DNA from: Nitrosopumilaceae archaeon
GTDB lineage: Archaea; Thermoproteota; Nitrososphaeria; Nitrososphaerales; Nitrosopumilaceae
Reading direction: 5' to 3'
Length of the DNA stretch: 64,000 bases
Assembly (NCBI GenBank): GCA_035631875.1
Contig: DASQHX010000011.1
Coordinates: forward strand, 1 to 64,000
Positions 1-7,388 of the stretch are shown here, one piece after another. The notes under the pieces are model-generated. The model saw nothing but the letters and a program-made list of their open reading frames with translations, was not told where the DNA came from and did not search any database. The position numbers and the translations under genes are program-made. Positions within the stretch are counted from its first letter, which is position 1. Each line of letters opens with the position of its first letter.

Positions 1-375
1 CACAACAAATCAGCATCAGTCTCCGAATCACCATCATTCACTGATTCAGTCTCTACTTCATCAAGAACTATGACTAAATCAATCTCAGAGTTACCGTCCT
101 TCACTGACTCGGTCTCTACAAATAGAACAATAACTAAATCAATCTCAGAGTTACCATCTTTCACTGATTCAGTATCTCAAACCAAGACAAAGGTCGCATC
201 CATCTCAGAATCACTATCCTTCACTGACTCAGCATCTACATCCGTAGTCCACAACAAATCAGCATCAGTCTCAGAATCACTATCCTTTACTGACTCAGTA
301 TCTACATCCGTAATACACAACAACTCAGTTTCAATCTCAGAGTCACTTTCCTTCACTGATTCAGCAACTTCCGCA
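1..375 (+). repeat. Six tandem FTDS repeats (60-66 bp units)
   Basis: The codon pair for Phe-Thr of the FTDS core begins at 37, 100, 160, 220, 286 and 352, giving unit lengths of 63, 60, 60, 66 and 66 bp. Units differ mostly at synonymous positions and in the linker (TSVVHN, TSVIHN, TNRTIT, QTKTK). The array continues to the left of the window, so total copy number is unknown. It is a coding repeat, not a CRISPR: there are no unique spacers and the frame stays open. Confidence 0.9.
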
Positions 376-2622
376 AAGAATCTAGCATCTTCCACACAAC
401 TTGTTGAAAATACACAAAAAGAAATTACGGTTGATCCAAACAAACCAGATTTGTATGTAACAAGTAGCAATGCAGCCTTGTCAACAGTAAAAGTTGATTC
501 TACAACAAGTGCAACATTAAACTATTCTAGTATAACTCAAACAAGTGGTGGAGCTAATACAGTACAAATTAACAATGCTCTTACAATCAATAAATACTCA
601 AGTGGCGGTTCTCTAAATGTACAGGCTGTCATTCCTGCAAACATCACCTCTATATCAGGTCCTACTAACTGGCTAGGATCACTCACTTTACTAACTGTTA
701 AACCTCTCAATTCAGTTACAGCACCAGTAGAACCACAGACAATTAATACTGTAAAACAAGTCGTAGAACTAGGCTTCGGTAGTACTTCACTAACTTTTGA
801 CAAGGCAGTACGCATCTTATTTGTTGGTCAAGCAGGATTGCATGTTGGTTATACACATACAGTTCCACTTACAGAGATTACTGCAACCTGTGCAGATGAT
901 ACCCAAACTACAAACAATATCTTGCCAGCAGGAGGAAACTGCAAGATTAATGTAGGATCTGACTTGGTAATTTGGACAAAGCACCTTACAGGGTTTGGAA
1001 CATGGAGTTCATCAAGCTCTGGCTCATCAGGATCATCTGGCTCATCTGCAGCTAGTACTGGAAGTGTAGGGGGTGGAGGAGGTTCAGTAGGGGCTGGCCC
1101 ATCTGGCACATCAAGCTCATCTAGCAGCTCCACTGGATTTGGCGGTATCTTGACACCAAACTTGAAGATCTACCAAGTGTCATACGATGTTTGTAACCAA
1201 GATATAGTAAAGATAACAATAGGAACAGATCCTGGAGCAAACCCAACTGTTATTCTACGAACAATGTCAGGAATAGTTCAAGCACAACTATCCAATGATC
1301 AGCCATACACACAAGAAAACGTAAACGCAACAATTCAAAAGACAGTCTATGTGGCTCACATCAATCCAAAAGAGCAATCCTTTGAGGTTGTTCTACTAGA
1401 AGCAATAGGCAAGAATATCAATACTATAAGCAAGACAATTCAGATAAACGGATGCAGTGAAACAGTATCAATTGAAAATGAAACACCATTAACTCAACCA
1501 ACACAAATTGATCTTTCTGCTCCGCAGATATTTGATGTCAAGTTCCAGATAGGAAATGGCACCAAGGTACTGTCCTCTGATGTGACAAACCAGTATATTG
1601 ATTCACAACCAATGACGGTGTATTCTATAATAAGCAGCTCCACGCCACTTGACAGAGCAGAGCTCAGATTTGTAAAGCTAGGAGACGATATCACAAAGTA
1701 TGCTGCAGTAAGCATGGATGTTGTACCATTGCAGATATCCAACACCACATACATCATATCTGGAGTAATTCCAAAAGAGATGGCACAAGCTCCAGCTATT
1801 ACATACTGGATACATGTACAAAATCATGCAGGAAAATCATCAGACTCTGACCAATACTCAATTGGTGTCAAACCAAGCTATTCAACTCAAGGCAATCTAG
1901 AAATAGACATACTTCCAGCTAGAGCAGAAGGTACAACTGCAACACCAATTGCATATTTCACCAACACAGGCAAGCCAGTCTTTGGAACAATATCTCTTGT
2001 AGCCGATGGAAAGACCGTATACACATCACCATCACAACTATTTGGAGCTGGACAGACTGCAGTTGATCTAAAATGGAAGACATCCACACTTGAATATATA
2101 ACAAGTCATCAAGTATTTGCAAAGTATAATGGTTATAATGATTCAATTAATACTAGTACAGTTACAGTAACCACATTCCCGTCTACAAAGACACTATCCA
2201 TATCACAACCAGCTAACATTGGTATTATTGAACAGAATAACCGTACCATAGCAAATCCAATTGCATTACACTCTTCATTCAAGGACAATGATGGTAATCT
2301 AAGATATCGGGTAACGGCTCCAGATGGTACCTGTGTCATAGGACCATCTGACAACTGTCTTGTGACTCATTCCACAATAGGACAAGGCAACTTCAAGTCT
2401 GTAAAAATAGGTGACCAGATATACAGAGTAAGATATTCTGGCTCAGAAAGCACATTGGAACGATTTACAATCATGTCAGTAGACGCGATAGTCGGAGACT
2501 GGAAAGTAGAAATTGTTTCCCAGAATGAATTTGTACCGTCTGCACATGCCGCACAAGATGTGTTCATGCAGGTCAAGTATAGGGCAGTAGAAACATCATT
2601 TGTAACAGAATTTTCAAAATAA
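1..2622 (+). CDS. Repeat-rich surface protein, 5' end outside window
   Basis: The reading frame is open from the first base, so the N-terminus and signal peptide lie outside the window; the first internal ATG at 70 is not the real start. In-window order: six 20-22-residue Ser/Thr-rich repeats built on S-[IV]-S-E-[SL]-x-S-F-T-D-S (roughly residues 1-125), a beta-rich domain (about 130-335) ending near TKHLTGFGTW, a Ser/Gly linker (about 338-380), then a long beta-rich region with a conserved-looking start (LTPNLKIYQVSYDVCNQD) up to the C-terminus. There is no C-terminal membrane helix, LPxTG-like motif or enzyme signature. Repeats plus a flexible linker suggest an extracellular stalk or adhesin-like surface protein, which is inference. 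The gene stands alone, convergent with glyS. A role in attachment or as an S-layer accessory cannot be told apart from sequence. Confidence 0.75.
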   Translation, partial: HNKSASVSESPSFTDSVSTSSRTMTKSISELPSFTDSVSTNRTITKSISELPSFTDSVSQTKTKVASISESLSFTDSASTSVVHNKSASVSESLSFTDSVSTSVIHNNSVSISESLSFTDSATSAKNLASSTQLVENTQKEITVDPNKPDLYVTSSNAALSTVKVDSTTSATLNYSSITQTSGGANTVQINNALTINKYSSGGSLNVQAVIPANITSISGPTNWLGSLTLLTVKPLNSVTAPVEPQTINTVKQVVELGFGSTSLTFDKAVRILFVGQAGLHVGYTHTVPLTEITATCADDTQTTNNILPAGGNCKINVGSDLVIWTKHLTGFGTWSSSSSGSSGSSGSSAASTGSVGGGGGSVGAGPSGTSSSSSSSTGFGGILTPNLKIYQVSYDVCNQDIVKITIGTDPGANPTVILRTMSGIVQAQLSNDQPYTQENVNATIQKTVYVAHINPKEQSFEVVLLEAIGKNINTISKTIQINGCSETVSIENETPLTQPTQIDLSAPQIFDVKFQIGNGTKVLSSDVTNQYIDSQPMTVYSIISSSTPLDRAELRFVKLGDDITKYAAVSMDVVPLQISNTTYIISGVIPKEMAQAPAITYWIHVQNHAGKSSDSDQYSIGVKPSYSTQGNLEIDILPARAEGTTATPIAYFTNTGKPVFGTISLVADGKTVYTSPSQLFGAGQTAVDLKWKTSTLEYITSHQVFAKYNGYNDSINTSTVTVTTFPSTKTLSISQPANIGIIEQNNRTIANPIALHSSFKDNDGNLRYRVTAPDGTCVIGPSDNCLVTHSTIGQGNFKSVKIGDQIYRVRYSGSESTLERFTIMSVDAIVGDWKVEIVSQNEFVPSAHAAQDVFMQVKYRAVETSFVTEFSK

Positions 2623-2669
2623 ATTATTAAAATGATTCAAACATTATTTCAATTTAGTTTATGGTTTAT

Positions 2670-4127
2670 CTATGGATAAGTAATAGCTTTTACAATATAC
2701 GCATCAAGCTCTGAAATTTTTATTCTTTCTTGACTCATAGAATCACGTATTCTTACAGTAATAGTATCGTCTTGCAGAGTCTGATGATCTACTGTAACAG
2801 CAAGTGGTGCACCAACCTCATCTAATCTCCTATATCTTCTTCCTATGGCACCAGAGTGATCCAAAAATGTATCATATTTTGTTCTAATCTTGAAAAAAAC
2901 TTCCTCAGCTTTTTCTGCAAGTCCATCTTTTTTAACAAGAGATAATATGCCAACATGAATCGGTGCAAGATATGGCTTTAAGGAAAGAACGACTCTATCA
3001 TTTTCTTTATCATCACGAAAACTATGTTCTAGAATGGTATAGAGACTCCTGTCTATGCCCATGGATAACTCAAACACATGTGGAAGTACTTTGACCTCAT
3101 CATCTAACACTTCAAATTTTTCCTTACTTTTATTTGCATGACTCATTAAATCATAATCAGATCTATAGTTACATGCAACAAGCTCTAACCACCCTGTAGC
3201 AGTTTCAACTTCAAAATCAAAAGCAACAGATGCATAAAATGCCTTTTCTTTATCTCCAAGTTTTCTAAACCTACTTTTTGTTACATCAATTCCTGTCTTT
3301 TGATAAAACTCTATCAATAATCCAAGATAATATGCTACAAGTTTGTTTGGTAAAATTCCAGCATCTAGAGCTTTTTTACAAGTCATAGTTTTGATCTCAT
3401 TTTCAACCATAATTCTGATCTCAGTATTTTCAACCTCAGAAAATTTTTCAAGATTATCTAGTTTATTTGGATTGCAAAAGACTTCAATTTCTGCCTGATA
3501 AAATTCTCTTAGTCTTAGAAGACTTTGCCGTGGAGAAATTTCATTTCTAAAACTTTTACCTATCTGTGCTATTCCTATAGGCAATTTGCCACGCATTGTT
3601 TTAAAAAGCCTAGGAAAATCAACAAAAATAGATTGACATGTTTCTGGTCTAAGGTATGCTGATTCTGATTCAGGTCCTATACCAACCTTAAACATCATGT
3701 TGAATTTGTGAGCTTTCTCAAAACTACCTTTGCATTTTGGACAGACGATTTTTTTTTCTAAAATTACTTTATCAAACTCAGTAAGATCAGCGCTTTCAGG
3801 CACTACAATAGAAGTAATTTCGGTAATTAGTTTATCTGCTCTAAAAATTGATTTACATTTTTGGCATCCTATGATGGGATCTGCAAAACTAGAAAGATGA
3901 CCAGATGCCACAAAAACAGCCTCTGACATTATTTGAGAGCCATCTATTTCCATCATTCTATCTCTCCTAACAAACTCTCGTCTCCACAATTCAATGAATT
4001 TATTTTTTAGACTAACACCAGATGGACCATATTCCCAAAAACCAGCTTGTGCATCTGCATAAATTTCACAACTTGGGAAATAAAATCCACGCTCTAATGC
4101 AAGCTGCATTATCTGATCATAATTCAC
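2670..4127 (-). CDS. glyS: Glycyl-tRNA synthetase (class II)
   Basis: Charges tRNA-Gly with glycine in the cytoplasm. At 485 residues it has the size of the dimeric archaeal/eukaryotic-type enzyme. Visible: an N-terminal class II start (RGFYFPSCEIY, GFWEYGPSG), a zinc-ribbon insertion with CQKC near residue 89 and CPKC near 133, motif 2 (FRNEISPRQ near 193, followed by REFYQAEIEVF), motif 3 (ELSMGIDRSLY near 355) and the C-terminal anticodon-binding domain with the family signature DHQTLQDDTITVRIRDS. The start is GTG; a GGAG lies about 11 bases upstream. The gene lies 35 bases from nfo on the same strand (nfo upstream), so they may be co-transcribed. Confidence 0.96.
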   Translation of the reverse strand: MNYDQIMQLALERGFYFPSCEIYADAQAGFWEYGPSGVSLKNKFIELWRREFVRRDRMMEIDGSQIMSEAVFVASGHLSSFADPIIGCQKCKSIFRADKLITEITSIVVPESADLTEFDKVILEKKIVCPKCKGSFEKAHKFNMMFKVGIGPESESAYLRPETCQSIFVDFPRLFKTMRGKLPIGIAQIGKSFRNEISPRQSLLRLREFYQAEIEVFCNPNKLDNLEKFSEVENTEIRIMVENEIKTMTCKKALDAGILPNKLVAYYLGLLIEFYQKTGIDVTKSRFRKLGDKEKAFYASVAFDFEVETATGWLELVACNYRSDYDLMSHANKSKEKFEVLDDEVKVLPHVFELSMGIDRSLYTILEHSFRDDKENDRVVLSLKPYLAPIHVGILSLVKKDGLAEKAEEVFFKIRTKYDTFLDHSGAIGRRYRRLDEVGAPLAVTVDHQTLQDDTITVRIRDSMSQERIKISELDAYIVKAITYP

Positions 4128-4162
4128 AACAAATCAACTCCATCAATTGAATTCATATGTAA

Positions 4163-5005
4163 TTATGCTAATTCCTTTACTTTTTCTATGTTTCCAAGAT
4201 CGTCACGTCTTTCATCTATTGGTGTTTCTAAGATAATTGGAATATTTTTAGAGTTAGTAAATTTTATGACATGAGCAAGACCAACCTCACCAATTTGTCC
4301 TAGTCCAATATGTTCATGTCTATCAATATTGCAACCTATCTCGCCTTTTGAGTCGTTTAAATGAACTATTTTGAGTTGCTCAAAGCCTATTGCCTTTCCA
4401 AATTTTTCAAGAGTCAAGGTAGCAGCTTTTTTTGTCCTTAAATCATATCCTGCTGCAAAGGCATGACATGTGTCAAGACAAACTCCAAATCTTTTTTCTG
4501 GCTTGAGTTGAAATAGTATGGAAGCAAGCTGTTCAAAATCAGAACCAACACTATTTTTTTGTCCTGCAGTGTTTTCAAGAAGTATAGTAACATCATCTGT
4601 TGTTTCTTTAGCAGCTTTTGTAAATGCTTTAACTAGTTTTTCTATTCCTTTTTTATCTCCAGATCCTTTATGGCTGCCAAGATGTGCTACAAGGTATGGA
4701 ATTCCAAGTTTACTACATCTTTTTATCTCATCTATTAACGAATTCAACGATTTTGCAAATGGGTCATCTTCTGGTGAAGAAAGATTTGGTAAATATGGCA
4801 TATGAGCAACAGTTGCAAATCTATCAATCTTACTTGCTACAAGTTTTTCTTTAAAACTTGTGATATCGTTTTTGGCAAGTGGCTTTGCAGCCCAGCCTCT
4901 TGGATTTCTTGTAAAAATCTGAAATGCTGAACAACCCATTGCTTCTGCATTATCAACTGATTTGTCTATAGAACCAGCTATGGATACATGCAAGCCAACC
5001 TGCAT
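4163..5005 (-). CDS. nfo: Endonuclease IV (AP endonuclease)
   Basis: Cuts the backbone 5' of abasic sites in base-excision repair. The 280 residues match the family's usual length and form one TIM barrel. The metal-binding signatures are all present: VAHLGSHKG, ILLENTAGQ, CLDTCHAFAAGYD, VHLNDSKG, DRHEHIGLGQIG and the C-terminal IILETP, which between them supply the His/Glu/Asp ligands of the three-zinc site. The start is an ATG beginning MQVGLHVSIAGS, the canonical N-terminus. It is divergent from the primase genes across a 121-base gap that contains a perfect 12-bp palindrome. Confidence 0.97.
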   Translation of the reverse strand: MQVGLHVSIAGSIDKSVDNAEAMGCSAFQIFTRNPRGWAAKPLAKNDITSFKEKLVASKIDRFATVAHMPYLPNLSSPEDDPFAKSLNSLIDEIKRCSKLGIPYLVAHLGSHKGSGDKKGIEKLVKAFTKAAKETTDDVTILLENTAGQKNSVGSDFEQLASILFQLKPEKRFGVCLDTCHAFAAGYDLRTKKAATLTLEKFGKAIGFEQLKIVHLNDSKGEIGCNIDRHEHIGLGQIGEVGLAHVIKFTNSKNIPIILETPIDERRDDLGNIEKVKELA

Positions 5006-5033
5006 GCTGGTAATCTAATTGAGGATAATTTAA

Positions 5034-5045
5034 ACTCCTAGGAGT
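5034..5045. promoter_or_regulatory. Perfect 12-bp palindrome between nfo and priL
   Basis: ACTCCTAGGAGT is a perfect inverted repeat in the divergent 121-base region, 28 bases upstream of the nfo start and 81 bases upstream of priL. It could bind a dimeric regulator of nfo. One such palindrome in AT-rich DNA is only modest evidence. Confidence 0.3.
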
Positions 5046-5126
5046 ATTTGAGGCAAAATGATGGCAGACCAATTCTAATTTTGAAAACATAACCAAATTT
5101 TTAAGGTAAAAAGAAACAAAGAAAAT

Positions 5127-6167
5127 ATGTTACAACTTGGCATAAAGGAACTTGCAAAGTATCCCTTCCTAGCGGAAACGGGAGATTATCTAAAAGACAA
5201 AGGATTCAACCTAGAACAATTATCAGATCCAGATTGGAAACCAGTGGTTGAAAAGGCATATGGTAGAATTGTTGTTGCTACAACGGGGCAAATTTATGGT
5301 GGTGATATTGAAAACCCCGACTTGGAGATTCTCTCTTTTGTTATTAGTATAATATTATTAAAATCAGCAGGAATCTCTACTCTGAACAGAAGATTCTCTC
5401 TTGCAGAAGCAAGAAGAGCAGAAAGGTATCTAGAACAAGGTCTCAATGCTTTACAAAAGGACCGTACTATATTAGAAAATCTAAAACTAAAAGAGGAATC
5501 AATTAAATCTTCCCTGAAAATAATACAAGATCTTTTTTCAATACGGGTAGAAATGGAAGATGACAGATTAAAAATTCGTATTGCAGATTATCTTAAGCGT
5601 GCAATTCATTTTAATGAACGAGAGTGGAAGCTAGTAAATCGTCGAGTGGAAAGTGGTTATGTATATTTATCATCGCATGAGATAGTCAGACTTGTACGAA
5701 AAGAACTTGATGTATATATCAATTCAAAGATACAATCAGTTAGTGTATCATTTATTCCAGAAACATTTCGTGAACGTGTAGGAGATCTGGTATTGCTTGC
5801 AAAAAAATTTTCTACCACAGTAATTGTTTCCGGTGATTATCCACCATGTGTCAAACACGCAATCGAAGTACTTGATAGAGGAGAAAACTTGCCTCACTCG
5901 GGAAGGTTTATGCTTGCTACATATCTGCTAGCAAAAGGACAGACCGTTGAACAAATTGCTCCATTATTTAAAAATGCTCCAGATTACAATGAGCGTATTA
6001 CAAAATATCAGCTTGAGCATATAGCAGGTTCATCTGGTAAAGCGACAAAATATTCTTGTCCATCATGTGAAAAACTAAAGAGTGAAAATCTTTGTTTTGC
6101 TATACCGGAATGTGACGGAATTATAAATCCAGTTCAGTTTGGTACAAGGAGAAAAACAAGTGCTTGA
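5127..6167 (+). CDS. priL: DNA primase large subunit PriL
   Basis: Non-catalytic iron-sulfur subunit of the archaeal/eukaryotic primase, which helps initiate RNA primers with PriS. 346 residues. The C-terminal Fe-S domain is recognisable by four cysteines: PPCVKHAIEVL (about residue 240), then YSCPSC (about 311), ENLCF (about 322) and PECDG (about 328), together with the conserved HSGRFMLATYLL stretch. The N-terminal helical half is more divergent. The 3' end overlaps priS by 8 bases, so the two subunits are almost certainly translationally coupled. Having priL directly before priS in one operon supports both assignments. Confidence 0.95.
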   Translation: MLQLGIKELAKYPFLAETGDYLKDKGFNLEQLSDPDWKPVVEKAYGRIVVATTGQIYGGDIENPDLEILSFVISIILLKSAGISTLNRRFSLAEARRAERYLEQGLNALQKDRTILENLKLKEESIKSSLKIIQDLFSIRVEMEDDRLKIRIADYLKRAIHFNEREWKLVNRRVESGYVYLSSHEIVRLVRKELDVYINSKIQSVSVSFIPETFRERVGDLVLLAKKFSTTVIVSGDYPPCVKHAIEVLDRGENLPHSGRFMLATYLLAKGQTVEQIAPLFKNAPDYNERITKYQLEHIAGSSGKATKYSCPSCEKLKSENLCFAIPECDGIINPVQFGTRRKTSA

Positions 6168-7284
6168 AAAAAATGTAAACTTTGTAGAAGCAGCTCTAAA
6201 AGAATATTATTTTAATAACTTTGAGCTGATCCACGTTCCATCTAGAACTTCAGAGCGAGAATTTGGCTATCAAAAATTTAACTCTGGTATGGCTAGACAC
6301 CTTACAGTAAAAAATGATAAGGATTTGCATTTTTTACTTATGACGCAAGTGCCATCTGACATTTATTGCTCAAACGCTTGTTACTCCTTTCCAAATCTAC
6401 CAATGTCAGAAAAGGACTGGAAAGAAGCAGATTTGATATTTGATATAGATGCAAAGGATCTGAAACTTGGTTGTAGAAAGGATCATACTTGTTTCAAGTG
6501 TAATACCTGTCAAAGCATTAATGAACAACCATCAAAATGTATTAAATGCAATTCTGACAAATTTGATGTAATATCAGTTACTTGTCAGAATTGTATATCT
6601 GAAACAAAGAAAGAAGTGAAAAAACTGGTTCGAATTTTGACAGAAGATCTTGTGATAAATGAAGAAAAAATTCAAGTTTATTTTTCTGGAAATGAGGGAT
6701 TTCATGTACATGTAGAAAATTCAGAATATCAAACCTTGGATTCTAGAGAAAGAGCAGACTTGGCAGATTATATCATGTTTAATGGAGTGATACCAGAAAC
6801 TTTTGGAATTAATAAACAAAATAGTTCAAAGACATCGCTTCCAGATATTGGAGAAAGAGGTTGGCGTGGGCGCACAGCAAGAGAAATTTTTGGTACAAAA
6901 TCAAAACGACCCAAAATCATTCAAGAGATACTTTTAGGAGGATATTCAGCCTTTCAGTCAAGACTTGAGGAAATGAAGTATACAATAGGTGTAAGAATAG
7001 ATCCAAAGGTAACAATGGATATTCATAGAATCTTCAGATTAGGCGGATCTATTAACAGCAAAAGCGGCCTTTCGAAAATTCTTTGTAAGGATTTGGAAAA
7101 CTTTGATCCATTTTCTGATGCTTGTTTACTTGGTGATGAAAAAGTTGAAGTTTTAGCAAATTGTCCCATCTCGTTTAGACTAAAAAATAAGAAATATGGA
7201 CCATATGCTGGTGAAACTATTTCTGTACCAAAACACGCTGCAGTTTACATGATTTGCAAAGGACTAGCTGATGTCACTCAATAA
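6160..7284 (+). CDS. priS: DNA primase small (catalytic) subunit PriS
   Basis: Synthesises RNA primers for replication. The catalytic acidic pair sits in LIFDIDAKDL, the basic/His motif in YFSGNEGFHVHV, and a further conserved segment in VRIDPKVTMDIHRIFRLGG. Between the acidic motif and the SGN motif lies a cysteine-rich zinc-binding segment (CRKDHTCFKCNTC, CIKCN, CQNC). I chose the GTG at 6160: it is preceded by AAGGAGA at 6146-6152 and overlaps the priL stop by 8 bases; an in-frame TTG at 6139 would add seven residues. About 374 residues, slightly longer than many archaeal PriS because of the cysteine-rich insert. Confidence 0.95.
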   Translation: MLEKNVNFVEAALKEYYFNNFELIHVPSRTSEREFGYQKFNSGMARHLTVKNDKDLHFLLMTQVPSDIYCSNACYSFPNLPMSEKDWKEADLIFDIDAKDLKLGCRKDHTCFKCNTCQSINEQPSKCIKCNSDKFDVISVTCQNCISETKKEVKKLVRILTEDLVINEEKIQVYFSGNEGFHVHVENSEYQTLDSRERADLADYIMFNGVIPETFGINKQNSSKTSLPDIGERGWRGRTAREIFGTKSKRPKIIQEILLGGYSAFQSRLEEMKYTIGVRIDPKVTMDIHRIFRLGGSINSKSGLSKILCKDLENFDPFSDACLLGDEKVEVLANCPISFRLKNKKYGPYAGETISVPKHAAVYMICKGLADVTQ

Positions 7285-7388
7285 TAGTGAAAATTAGGCT
7301 CAATTTGCAGAAATTTATGCATTTTACAAGATTCCATGTAACTATATCTTTCTAGGTAAGACATTAATTTGACACAAAGTAAGGAAGC

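Noticed and set aside
1-375. Short repeats that could look like a CRISPR array
   Set aside because: They are in frame, encode a Ser/Thr-rich repeat and have no unique spacers.
849-1133. Proline-rich antisense frame in the surface protein
   Set aside because: It is the reverse reading of the Ser/Gly linker.
5046-5100. Box C/D small RNA, from ATGATG near 5058
   Set aside because: No D box (CTGA) at the right distance and no paired terminal stem.
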